In this document: piece by piece, positions 1 to 5,936 of the stretch
Numbering within the stretch: the stretch's first letter is position 1
Layout: each line of letters begins with the position of its first letter
Assembly (NCBI GenBank): GCA_025964935.1
Contig: JAOPXW010000400.1
Span: 1 to 6,197, forward strand
Direction: 5' to 3'
Length of the DNA: 6,197 nucleotides
Source: Friedmanniella sp.
Lineage (GTDB): Bacteria; Actinomycetota; Actinomycetes; Propionibacteriales; Propionibacteriaceae
The notes under the pieces: model-generated
Databases searched by the model: none
The model's input: only the letters and a program-made list of their open reading frames with translations
What the model was told of the DNA's origin: nothing
Made by a program: the position numbers and the translations under genes

Positions 1-930
1 GGCGGCGGCCTTGCGGGCCTTGGCGGCCGCGGCGGCCTGGCGGGCCGCCTCGGCCTTGGCCTGGGCGATGCGGACGGCGATGCGGTGCTCGACCGAGGCC
101 CGCTCGCGGGTCAGCTGGGCGTAGCGCGACCGGTCCTGGGCGACAGCCCCCGCGGCCTCGTTCTTGACGGCCTCGCGCTGCTGGAGCAGCTGGGTGACCC
201 CGGCCTCCTCGCCGGCGGCCCGGGCCTGAAGGCTCTTCTTCTGCTGGAGGTTGACGGCGGCGGCGCGACGGTCGGCCGCCACCCGTGCCTCCAGGGCGGC
301 CTGCTTGGCCTTCTCGGCCTTCAGCTGGGCCTGGAGAGAGGTCAGCACGACGACCTTGGCCTGGGTGGTGTCGAACATCGTCGTGGACCACTGCAGCCGG
401 GTCTGGATGTCGGCGGTCGACGTGGGCGCCATCAGCATGGCGACGGGCATCAGGTTGGTCTGCTGCTGGTACTGGTCGCGGGCGACCTCGCCGACCATCT
501 CGTGCTGGGCGTCGAGCTTCGCCTGACCCTTGGCCACCGCGACCTTCGCGGCGGCCAGCTCCTTCTTGGCCTGCCGCAGAGCGGCGGCGGTCTCGGCGTC
601 CTTGGCCCGGGCCACGGCCAGCTCCTGCTGCGTCCGCGCCAGTTGAGCCCGGGCGGCGTCGAGCCGAGCCGCCGCGTCGTCGACCGCCACGGCGGCGGCC
701 GACAGGGCCTGGCTGGACTCGCTCAGATCGCTACGGGTCTTGGCCAGCTGCTGCTGCACCGCGACCCGCTGATCGGTCAGGTCATCGGCCGAGGCGACCG
801 GGGCCAGCATGGTCAGAGTGAGGGCGGAGGCCACCGTCACCACGAGAGCAAGTGCGGCCTGCCGGCCGCGTCGCCCCCCGGCGATCGATGAACGACACCC
901 GGTGCGGGGTGCCGACCTGTGTGAAGCCAC
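1..930 (-). CDS. Secreted coiled-coil protein, probable M23-type peptidoglycan hydrolase (N-terminal part, runs off the window)
   Basis: The first 310 codons are visible; the 3' end is outside the window. The GTG at 930-928 is chosen because GAGGA lies a few bases upstream. The ATG four codons earlier (942-940) has no well-spaced Shine-Dalgarno sequence but remains possible. Residues 1-26 are a basic leader, 27-45 a hydrophobic helix rich in Ala, Leu and Val, and Ala46-Ser47-Ala48 a signal peptidase I site, so the product is exported. Residues 50-157 form a long Ala/Gln/Lys/Glu-rich coiled coil. Residues 158-190 break the pattern with hydrophobic residues (LMPVAMLMAP), and a second coiled coil runs from about 191 to the edge. 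This coiled coil-hinge-coiled coil layout, directly downstream of ftsEX, matches EnvC, PcsB and RipC, whose coiled coils bind FtsX and relieve autoinhibition. The catalytic domain is not visible; M23 is inferred from the usual actinobacterial neighbourhood, and NlpC/P60 is the alternative. Confidence 0.85.
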   Translation of the reverse strand, partial: MASHRSAPRTGCRSSIAGGRRGRQAALALVVTVASALTLTMLAPVASADDLTDQRVAVQQQLAKTRSDLSESSQALSAAAVAVDDAAARLDAARAQLARTQQELAVARAKDAETAAALRQAKKELAAAKVAVAKGQAKLDAQHEMVGEVARDQYQQQTNLMPVAMLMAPTSTADIQTRLQWSTTMFDTTQAKVVVLTSLQAQLKAEKAKQAALEARVAADRRAAAVNLQQKKSLQARAAGEEAGVTQLLQQREAVKNEAAGAVAQDRSRYAQLTRERASVEHRIAVRIAQAKAEAARQAAAAAKARKAAA

Positions 931-1046
931 AGCTTTCCTCATCCCTGTTCGATTTCCGCCGTTGGAGGGCGACCCGTCGCGACACAGAGAACAAAATCTC
1001 AACCTGAGGTCGAGACCGCGTGTCGCACGGGCCATCCGGCGTCGGA

Positions 1047-1077
1047 ATGATAGGCAGAGCGGGCCGTGGGGTGACAA
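1047..1077 (-). promoter_or_regulatory. Candidate promoter for the hydrolase gene
   Basis: On the minus strand a TTGTCA (1077-1072) and a TATCAT (1052-1047) are separated by 19 bp. The -10 matches the vegetative consensus at five of six positions; the spacer is longer than ideal. Transcription would start near 1040 and give a leader of about 110 nt before the GTG at 930. A further GTCAC overlaps the -35 (1074-1070). Inferred from pattern only. Confidence 0.35.
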
Positions 1078-1126
1078 GACCTGATTTTCGGGACCACCGG
1101 GGTTCAGACTCAGAGGCTGATCAATC

Positions 1127-1143
1127 CTCAAGTGAGACTTGAG
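1127..1143. repeat. Perfect inverted repeat, 7-bp arms with 3-bp spacer
   Basis: The arms CTCAAGT and ACTTGAG flank GAG. The symmetry is exact and no U-tract follows, so an operator for a dimeric regulator is more likely than a terminator. It lies between the GTCAC-type repeats and the candidate promoter of the hydrolase gene. The arms resemble SoxR-type half-sites, but SoxR operators have a 2-bp centre and sit inside a promoter spacer, which is not evident here. Confidence 0.45.
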
Positions 1144-1172
1144 CCTCACGGGTGGGGCGTCAGAGTGTCACT

Positions 1173-1199
1173 GGGACCAGTGTGACCACTGTGACCAGA
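1173..1199 (-). promoter_or_regulatory. Three tandem 9-bp repeats, MtrA-like box
   Basis: On the minus strand the units are GTCACAGTG-like, in a head-to-tail run at exact 9-bp spacing: two copies begin GTCAC and the third begins GTCCC. In plus-strand terms they are GTGACCAGA (1199-1191), GTGACCACT (1190-1182) and GGGACCAGT (1181-1173). From memory, the mycobacterial response regulator MtrA was reported to bind direct repeats resembling GTCACAgcg, and its targets include cell wall hydrolase genes. The downstream gene here is a probable hydrolase. The regulator assignment is an inference. Confidence 0.4.
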
Positions 1200-1287
1200 T
1201 ACCTGAGGACCCGATGAGCGTGGAACCGCTCCCACCAAGAAGGTCAGCAGTAATCGAACACCGAGGTCCGGAGTTCCGGAGACAGCA

Positions 1288-1323
1288 CGGCCCCGGGCTC
1301 GTCGCGGGACGAGACCGGGGCCG
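1288..1323 (-). terminator. Strong GC hairpin just downstream of ftsX
   Basis: Arms of 16 nt (1288-1303 and 1308-1323) pair with a single mismatch around a 4-nt GCGG loop. The hairpin starts 22 nt after the ftsX stop codon. No run of T follows, as is common for actinobacterial terminators; it could act as a terminator, an attenuator or a 3' end stabiliser. A second small inverted repeat (TCCGGA-N2-TCCGGA, 1267-1280) lies just beyond it. Confidence 0.6.
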
Positions 1324-1345
1324 CGAGGGGCCGAGCGAAGTGCGG

Positions 1346-2260
1346 CTACACGCGCAGGTAGCGCCGGGTCGTGACCAGGGTGGGGACGATGGCGAGCACG
1401 AGTCCGACAGCCACCATCCCGAGCATGGCGTACGAGGTCTGACGCCACCCGATCCAGGCGATGAACCGGATGGACTCCCGGGCGCCCTTGATGATGAAGA
1501 AGTAGACCCCCGCCGCCAGGGTGGCACAGGCCAGCACCACCCCACCCAGGGCCGAGATCACCGCCTCGAGCAGGAACGGCACGGTGATGTAGAAGTTGCT
1601 CGCCCCGACCAGCCGCATGATGCCGATCTCCCGGCGCCGGGCGAACGTCGCCAGCCGGATGGTGTTGCCGATCTGCAGGGCCGAGGCCAGCAACAGCAGG
1701 GCGGAGGCGCCGACCGTCGACCACTGCAGCAGGTTGAGCGCCCGGAAGAACGGGTCCAGGAGCTCGTGCAGGTCTTGGACCTTCTGGACGCCCTTGAGCC
1801 CGGCGACCGAGCTGACGACCCCCTGGTACTCCTCGGGGTTCGACAGCTTGACCCGGAACGACTCCTGCATCTGGTCGACCGTCAGGGAGTCCTGGATGGG
1901 ACTGCCCTCGTACGCGCGTTGGAACTCCGCGTACGCCTCGGCCTTGCTCTCGAAGTAGACGCCGTTGGCGGCCACCTCGGGGTTGGCCTGCAGGGTCTGC
2001 TGGACGAGGTCCTTCTGCGCCTGGGTGGCGCCCTGACCGGGCTCGCACTGGTCCCCGCTGGTGTCGGGTCCGCAGAGGAAGACCGAGATCTCGATCTTGT
2101 CGTACCAGCGGCCCTTCATCAGGTCCACCTGCTGGTTGGCCAGCAGCCCGGCCCCGAACAGCGACAGCGACACCCACATGGTCATGACGACCGCGAGGGT
2201 CATGGTGAGGTTCTGCCGCAGGCCGGCGCGGGTCTCGGAGAAGATGTGGCGGAAACGCAT
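1346..2260 (-). CDS. ftsX: Cell division protein FtsX
   Basis: This 304-residue protein is the membrane half of the FtsEX complex, which couples ATP hydrolysis in the cytoplasm to activation of peptidoglycan hydrolases outside. It shows the FtsX topology: a short basic N-terminus, helix 1 at about 18-41, an extracellular domain at 44-177, helix 2 at about 180-200, helix 3 at about 226-256 and helix 4 at about 275-297. The cytoplasmic stretch after helix 2 carries the conserved ATFARRREIGIMRLVGAS region (204-221), the usual FtsE contact. Cys63 and Cys72 in the extracellular domain are spaced to form a disulfide. The ATG at 2260 has AGGA five bases upstream. It follows ftsE by 76 bp, so the two are probably co-transcribed. 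The length is typical for actinobacterial FtsX (about 300). Confidence 0.97.
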   Translation of the reverse strand: MRFRHIFSETRAGLRQNLTMTLAVVMTMWVSLSLFGAGLLANQQVDLMKGRWYDKIEISVFLCGPDTSGDQCEPGQGATQAQKDLVQQTLQANPEVAANGVYFESKAEAYAEFQRAYEGSPIQDSLTVDQMQESFRVKLSNPEEYQGVVSSVAGLKGVQKVQDLHELLDPFFRALNLLQWSTVGASALLLLASALQIGNTIRLATFARRREIGIMRLVGASNFYITVPFLLEAVISALGGVVLACATLAAGVYFFIIKGARESIRFIAWIGWRQTSYAMLGMVAVGLVLAIVPTLVTTRRYLRV

Positions 2261-2336
2261 CAGTGGTCCTCGGTCGTGCGGTCAGGAAGAAGGGTGGCCC
2301 GAGTCCCGGCGGGAGCGCCCCGGGCGGTCAGGCGGC

Positions 2337-3023
2337 TCACTGGTAGCCGTAGACGCCGCGGCTCTGGTCGCGGACCACCTCGCCGTTGTCCAGCTCGATC
2401 ACGCGCTTGCGCATCTGGTCGACGATGGTGGAGTCGTGGGTGGCCATCAGCACGGTGGTGTCGGCACGGTTGATCCGGTCCAGCAACTTCATGATGCCCA
2501 CGCTGGTCGCCGGATCCAGGTTCCCGGTCGGCTCGTCGGCGATCAGGATCATCGGCCGGTTGACGAAGGCCCGTGCGATGGCGACCCGCTGCTGCTCGCC
2601 CCCGGACAGCTCCTCGGGCAGCCGCTTGCCCTTGCCCTCCAGCCCGACCAGCTCCAGCACCTCCGGCACCACGCGCTTGATCACCGGGGCGGGCTTGCCG
2701 ATCACCTGCAGCGCGAAGGCCACGTTCTCGGTCACCGTCTTGTTGGGCAGCAGGCGGAAGTCCTGGAAGACGGTGCCGATCTGGCGTCGCATGGCCGGGA
2801 TCTTCCAGCTGTGCAGCTTGTTGAGCTCGCGGCCGGCGACGAACACCTTGCCCCGGGTGGCCCGCTGCTCCCGCAGGATCAGCCGCAGGAACGTCGACTT
2901 GCCCGAGCCCGACGCGCCGACCAGGAAGACGAACTCGCCCTTGTCGATGTCGACGTCGACGTTCTCCAGCGCGGCGCGGCGCTGGCCGTCGTAGGTCTTG
3001 GTCACACCTTCGAAACGAATCAC
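2337..3023 (-). CDS. ftsE: Cell division ATP-binding protein FtsE
   Basis: This 228-residue ABC ATPase drives the FtsEX complex at the inner face of the membrane. All nucleotide-binding motifs are intact: Walker [10 protein letters not shown] at 36-44, Q-loop Gln87 in VFQDFRLL, signature LSGGEQQR at 139-146, Walker B ILIADEP at 159-165 with catalytic Glu164, D-loop NLD at 168-170 and switch His196. The length fits the family (about 220-230). Translation begins at a GTG (3023-3021) with GAGG five bases upstream. ftsX follows 76 bp downstream and prfB precedes by 177 bp. The prfB-ftsE-ftsX order together with the [15 protein letters not shown] region makes this FtsE rather than a generic transporter ATPase. 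Confidence 0.97.
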   Translation of the reverse strand: MIRFEGVTKTYDGQRRAALENVDVDIDKGEFVFLVGASGSGKSTFLRLILREQRATRGKVFVAGRELNKLHSWKIPAMRRQIGTVFQDFRLLPNKTVTENVAFALQVIGKPAPVIKRVVPEVLELVGLEGKGKRLPEELSGGEQQRVAIARAFVNRPMILIADEPTGNLDPATSVGIMKLLDRINRADTTVLMATHDSTIVDQMRKRVIELDNGEVVRDQSRGVYGYQ

Positions 3024-3087
3024 GGAAGCCTCGGCCGGCTAGAGGAGCTCCGAGGTCCACAGGGGCGGACCCGGACGGCCACGTTCG

Positions 3088-3093
3088 AGTCTA
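3088..3093 (-). promoter_or_regulatory. Possible -10 element for ftsEX
   Basis: TAGACT fits the TANNNT actinobacterial -10 pattern and lies about 65 bp upstream of the ftsE start in the prfB-ftsE gap. No -35 at normal spacing is seen. It would allow ftsEX transcription independent of prfB. Weak evidence. Confidence 0.2.
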
Positions 3094-3101
3094 GGCGAGC
3101 C

Positions 3102-3118
3102 CGCCGGGATCCCCGGCG
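3102..3118 (-). terminator. Small hairpin between prfB and ftsE
   Basis: Perfect 7-bp arms (CGCCGGG and CCCGGCG) around a 3-nt loop, about 80 nt past the prfB stop and just upstream of the possible -10 at 3088-3093. No T-run follows. It could attenuate read-through from prfB into ftsE. Confidence 0.3.
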
Positions 3119-3200
3119 ACCAACACACGCCTGCCCGGGCCCCCACGACCCACCCGCGGGCGCCCCGGAGGACGGCCCGCAGATCGCCCGGGCGGTCGGC

Positions 3201-4319
3201 TCAGCCGGCCGCGACGGTCTCGCTCGTCCGCCGCCAGCGGATCCCCGAGTCGATGAAGCCGTCGATCTCGCCGTCGAAGACGGCGTCGGGCGAGGAGACC
3301 TCGAACTCGGTGCGCAGGTCCTTGACCATCTGGTAGGGGTGCAGCACGTACGAGCGCATCTGCGAGCCCCAGCTGTTGCCCGCGTCGCTCTTCAACGCGT
3401 TCATCTCGGCCTCGCGGTCCTGCCGGATCTTTTCCAGCAGCCGGGACTGCAGCACCCGCAGCGCGGCCGCCTTGTTCTGCAGCTGCGACTTCTCGTTCTG
3501 GCAGGAGACCACGATGTTGGTGGGCAGGTGGGTGATCCGGACCGCGGAGTCGGTCGTGTTGACACTCTGCCCGCCCGGGCCCGAGGACCTGAAGACGTCG
3601 ATCCGCAGGTCCGCCTCGGGAATCTCGATGTGGTCGGCCTCCTCGGTCACCGGAAGCACCTCGACCCCGGCGAAGGAGGTCTGACGGCGGCCCTGGTTGT
3701 CGAACGGGGAGATCCGGACCAGGCGGTGGGTGCCCTGCTCCACCGACAGCGTCCCGTACGCGAAGGGTGCCTTGACCTGGAAGGTCGCGGACTTGATGCC
3801 GGCCTCTTCGGCGTACGAGGTGTCGTAGACCTCGGTCGCGTAGTGGTGGCGCTCGGCCCAGCGCAGGTACATCCGCAGCAGCATGGCCGCGAAGTCGGCC
3901 GCGTCGATCCCGCCCGCCTCCGAGCGGATGGTGACCAGGGCCTCCCGCTGGTCGTACTCCCCGGCGAGCAGGGTGCGGACCTCCAGGGCGTCGATGGCTT
4001 TGCGCAGGCTGCGGAGCTCCGTCTCCGCCTCGGCCATGCTGGCCGCGTCGTCCTCCTCCTGGCCGAGCTCGACCAGGACGGCGAGGTCGTCGAGCCGGGA
4101 CCGCAGGCTGACCAGCCGGTCGATCTCGGACTGCAGGCTCGACAGCCGCGAGGTCACACGCTGGGCGTTCTCCACGTCGTTCCAGAGGTCCGGTGCCGCG
4201 ACCTCGACCTGCAGCTCGGCGATCTCGGCCCGCTTGCGAGCGGGGTCCAGAACCGCCTCGATGGAGCTCAGAGCCTTGTCGAGGGCAGCGATGTCGAGGG
4301 AGAAGTCGGAACCAGCCAC
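3201..4319 (-). CDS. prfB: Peptide chain release factor 2
   Basis: RF2 recognises UGA and UAA stop codons on the ribosome and triggers hydrolysis of peptidyl-tRNA. The 372-residue product has the N-terminal helical domain (about 1-115), the codon-recognition tripeptide Ser-Pro-Phe at 204-206, which marks RF2 rather than RF1, and the catalytic Gly-Gly-Gln at 249-251 in [10 protein letters not shown]. The length matches actinobacterial RF2. The GTG at 4319-4317 is the only suitable start: the open frame extends further upstream, but the sequence there does not look like RF2 and no start with a good ribosome binding site is near. No programmed frameshift is present: where Escherichia coli has CUU UGA C, this gene reads CTG GAC (4250-4245). 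Its own stop is TGA. It is divergent from the ROK gene and first in line with ftsEX. Confidence 0.97.
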   Translation of the reverse strand: MAGSDFSLDIAALDKALSSIEAVLDPARKRAEIAELQVEVAAPDLWNDVENAQRVTSRLSSLQSEIDRLVSLRSRLDDLAVLVELGQEEDDAASMAEAETELRSLRKAIDALEVRTLLAGEYDQREALVTIRSEAGGIDAADFAAMLLRMYLRWAERHHYATEVYDTSYAEEAGIKSATFQVKAPFAYGTLSVEQGTHRLVRISPFDNQGRRQTSFAGVEVLPVTEEADHIEIPEADLRIDVFRSSGPGGQSVNTTDSAVRITHLPTNIVVSCQNEKSQLQNKAAALRVLQSRLLEKIRQDREAEMNALKSDAGNSWGSQMRSYVLHPYQMVKDLRTEFEVSSPDAVFDGEIDGFIDSGIRWRRTSETVAAG

Positions 4320-4327
4320 GAACGACC

Positions 4328-4333
4328 ACTCTA
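4328..4333 (-). promoter_or_regulatory. prfB: Possible -10 element giving a leaderless prfB mRNA
   Basis: TAGAGT, fitting TANNNT, ends eight bases before the GTG start of prfB, so transcription would begin within about two bases of the start codon. Only a poor Shine-Dalgarno sequence is available. Leaderless mRNAs are common in Actinobacteria. No clear -35 is visible. Confidence 0.35.
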
Positions 4334-4384
4334 CGCAACCCCGCGAAATCGCACCCCGTACGGCGTGGTCCGGCCCCCGCCGCC

Positions 4385-4400
4385 CCGCCGCCGGCGGCGG
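4385..4400. repeat. Perfect 16-bp GC palindrome in the divergent prfB-ROK region
   Basis: CCGCCGCCGGCGGCGG is identical to its reverse complement. It lies upstream of both genes and about where the -35 of a promoter using TAGGCT (4413-4418) for the ROK gene would fall. An operator or a simple GC-rich low-complexity run are both possible. Confidence 0.3.
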
Positions 4401-4412
4401 TGCTGGGCCCAT

Positions 4413-4418
4413 TAGGCT
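4413..4418 (+). promoter_or_regulatory. Possible -10 element for the ROK kinase gene
   Basis: TAGGCT fits TANNNT in an otherwise extremely GC-rich stretch and would give a leader of roughly 70 nt. There is no recognisable -35; the palindrome at 4385-4400 occupies that place. Confidence 0.2.
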
Positions 4419-4497
4419 CGGCGCGCAGCAGGTGCCGACGGCACCCCTCCCGGCCGACCGACGAGACGGCGCGGTCCCGACCTCGGCAGGAGCAGCC

Positions 4498-5430
4498 ATG
4501 AGCGAGCAGGTCCTGGCCATCGACATCGGCGGCACCAAGATCGCCCTCGCCCTGGTGGCCGACGACGGCACGGTGCAGGCCGAGACCGTGCGGCCGACCG
4601 TTCGCTCCCCCGACCCGGAGGCGGTGTTCGCCCCGGCCGCCGACGGCATCCGGGAGCTGGTCGCCGGCCCGGCCTTCCGCGCCGGCGGGCGGCTGCGGGT
4701 GGGTGTGGGCTCGGCCGGTCCGATCGACGCCCCCGCCGGCACCGTGTCGCCGGTCAACATCGCCGCCTGGCGGGGCTTCCCGGTCGCGGAGCGCGTGACG
4801 ACCGTCCTCGAGGCCTCCACCGGCACCACCCCGACCGTCGGCCTGGCCGGCGACGGCCACTGCTTCGCCCTGGGCGAGCACTGGCTCGGTGCGGCCCGGG
4901 ACGTCGACACCATGGTCGGCCTGGTGCTCTCCACCGGCGTGGGGGGCGGGGCTGTCCTGGACAACAAGCTGTTCGCCGGGCGGACAGGCAACGCGGTCCA
5001 CCTCGGTCACATCAGCGTGAACGCGTGGGGTCCGCGGTGCGTCTGCGGCTGCCACGGCTGCACCGAGATGTACGCCCGGGGGCCGGCCCTGGTCGCCGCC
5101 GCGCGGGAGAGCGGCTGGACCGGCGGCGCCGACGCGCAGGCCCTGACCGCCGACGCCCGGGCCGGCCACCCCATCGCCCTGGACGTCATCGACCGCGGCA
5201 TGCGCGCGCTTGCCGCGGGCATCGCCTCGACGGCCACCCAGCTGGACGTGTCGGTGTTCGTGCTCGGCGGCGGGGTGGCCAAGGCCGGCGAGGTGATCTT
5301 CGGTCCGCTCCGTCGGCACCTGGCCGACTTCGCCGTCCTGGACTACGTGGCCGACCTCGAGATCCGTCCGGCCGTCCTGGAGAACGCCGGCCTGCTCGGG
5401 GCGGCCGCGCTCGGCTTCAGCCTGACCTGA
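4498..5430 (+). CDS. ROK family sugar kinase
   Basis: The 310-residue protein belongs to the ROK family (glucokinase, N-acetylhexosamine kinases and related repressors) and would phosphorylate a hexose with ATP. Motifs in order: phosphate-1 loop DIGGTK at 9-14; catalytic Asp119 in [13 protein letters not shown]; phosphate-2 loop STGVGGG at 145-151; zinc site of His171, Cys181, Cys183 and Cys188 ending in CTE with Glu190; adenosine motif LGGGVAKAG at 256-264. There is no N-terminal winged-helix domain, so it is a kinase rather than a ROK repressor. Two positions depart from the classic glucokinase pattern: the Glu of ExGH is His168, and the Asn residues around the catalytic Asp are Gly118 and His121. 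I recall similar residues in other actinobacterial ROK proteins, so this may be a subfamily trait. The substrate is unknown. The ATG has AGGAG five bases upstream. Confidence 0.92.
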   Translation: MSEQVLAIDIGGTKIALALVADDGTVQAETVRPTVRSPDPEAVFAPAADGIRELVAGPAFRAGGRLRVGVGSAGPIDAPAGTVSPVNIAAWRGFPVAERVTTVLEASTGTTPTVGLAGDGHCFALGEHWLGAARDVDTMVGLVLSTGVGGGAVLDNKLFAGRTGNAVHLGHISVNAWGPRCVCGCHGCTEMYARGPALVAAARESGWTGGADAQALTADARAGHPIALDVIDRGMRALAAGIASTATQLDVSVFVLGGGVAKAGEVIFGPLRRHLADFAVLDYVADLEIRPAVLENAGLLGAAALGFSLT

Positions 5431-5441
5431 CCTCGGGCGGA

Positions 5442-5492
5442 CCACCCGGGGTGGGCGGCCGGGGCGGGCGGACGCCGTGACCGGACCCGGTC
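5442..5492. terminator. Possible bidirectional terminator between convergent genes
   Basis: The 63-bp gap between the ROK stop and the stop of the opposing membrane protein gene holds two small hairpins: CCACC/GGTGG with a 3-nt loop (5442-5454) and GACCGG/CCGGTC with a 2-nt centre (5479-5492). Both are short and lack T-runs. The convergent arrangement is the main support. Confidence 0.3.
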
Positions 5493-5493
5493 C

Positions 5494-5886
5494 TCAGTCC
5501 TCGTCGTCGTCCTGAAGCTCGGAGATGCGGACGAACCGCTCTTCACCGCGCTGCGTCCGGACGGGCCGGTCGTGCGTCCAGATGGTCACGAACGACACCA
5601 TCGACAGGGCCAGGGCCCCGACCTCGCCCCAGGTGTCCCGCCAGACCAGCACCAGCCCCAGGGCCACGGAGAGCAGGGCGACGCCGGAGGACCGTCGGGA
5701 CAGCCGGGCGCGGTAGCCCCGCCAGGTGCAGTAGACGACCCACGGCACCATGGCCGCCAGCACCATGACCCAGGCGAAGGTGGACATCCCCCCGCTGAAC
5801 GCCCCGGCCACCAGCCGGGCCATGCCCAGCAGGGCCACCGCGCCGGTCAGGGCTCCGAGTACCAGGGACCAGGTCTTGGCGGGCAT
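5494..5886 (-). CDS. Small four-helix membrane protein, function unknown
   Basis: I do not recognise the family. The 130-residue product has four predicted membrane helices at about 6-28, 37-54, 66-82 and 86-104. A basic loop, RGYRARLSRRSS (56-67), lies between helices 2 and 3, placing it in the cytoplasm by the positive-inside rule. The tail (105-130) is hydrophilic and ends in a run of acidic residues, DDDED. With four helices both termini should be cytoplasmic. The ATG at 5886 has GGAG five bases upstream, and third codon positions are strongly G/C, so the gene is real. It starts 49 bp after the stop of the interrupted upstream gene on the same strand and may be in its operon. It is convergent with the ROK gene. 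Confidence 0.85.
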   Translation of the reverse strand: MPAKTWSLVLGALTGAVALLGMARLVAGAFSGGMSTFAWVMVLAAMVPWVVYCTWRGYRARLSRRSSGVALLSVALGLVLVWRDTWGEVGALALSMVSFVTIWTHDRPVRTQRGEERFVRISELQDDDED

Positions 5887-5918
5887 CGCGTCTCCACGTC
5901 AGGGGGCAGACCCGGACC

Positions 5919-5936
5919 GCGGGCCCTCGAGCCCGC
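5919..5936 (-). other. Small hairpin overlapping the stop codon of the distal gene
   Basis: Six-bp arms GCGGGC and GCCCGC around a 6-nt loop, starting at the last base of the TAG stop (5938-5936) and ahead of the membrane protein gene. It could weaken read-through between the two genes; evidence is slight. Confidence 0.2.

Larger units (their letters stand above)
931..1345. other. Intergenic region between ftsX and the hydrolase gene, rich in candidate regulatory sites
   Basis: No convincing gene is visible on either strand; open frames here lack a ribosome binding site or are tails of frames antisense to ftsX. Read on the minus strand, the direction of flanking transcription, it holds in order a strong hairpin after ftsX, a short TCCGGA inverted repeat (1267-1280), tandem GTCAC-type 9-mers (1173-1199), a perfect inverted repeat (1127-1143) and a possible promoter (1047-1077). 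The stretch nearest the hydrolase gene is noticeably less GC-rich than the coding sequence, as expected for a promoter and leader. Confidence 0.6.

Noticed and set aside
85..891. 268-codon open frame on the plus strand
   Set aside because: It is antisense to the secreted coiled-coil gene. Its repetitive Gly/Leu/Arg/His composition is typical of the complementary strand of GC-rich coding sequence, and the minus-strand frame has a signal peptide and coiled coils.
1101..1120. A tRNA T-loop-like GGTTCAGACTC
   Set aside because: The flanking bases do not form a T stem and no acceptor or anticodon arms are present.
931..1345. A c-di-AMP (ydaO-type) riboswitch, as found before some actinobacterial cell wall hydrolase genes
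   Set aside because: The conserved GGGGGA-type core sequences of that riboswitch were not found on the minus strand of this gap.
2061..4415. 784-codon open frame on the plus strand
   Set aside because: It runs antisense through ftsX, ftsE and prfB, all recognised by conserved motifs. The long open frame results from high GC content.
4320..4991. N-terminal extension of the prfB open frame
   Set aside because: The frame stays open upstream only because it is antisense to the ROK gene; the RF2-like sequence begins at the GTG at 4319.
3091..5445. 784-codon open frame on the minus strand
   Set aside because: It is out of frame with prfB and antisense to the ROK gene, and shows no recognisable domain.
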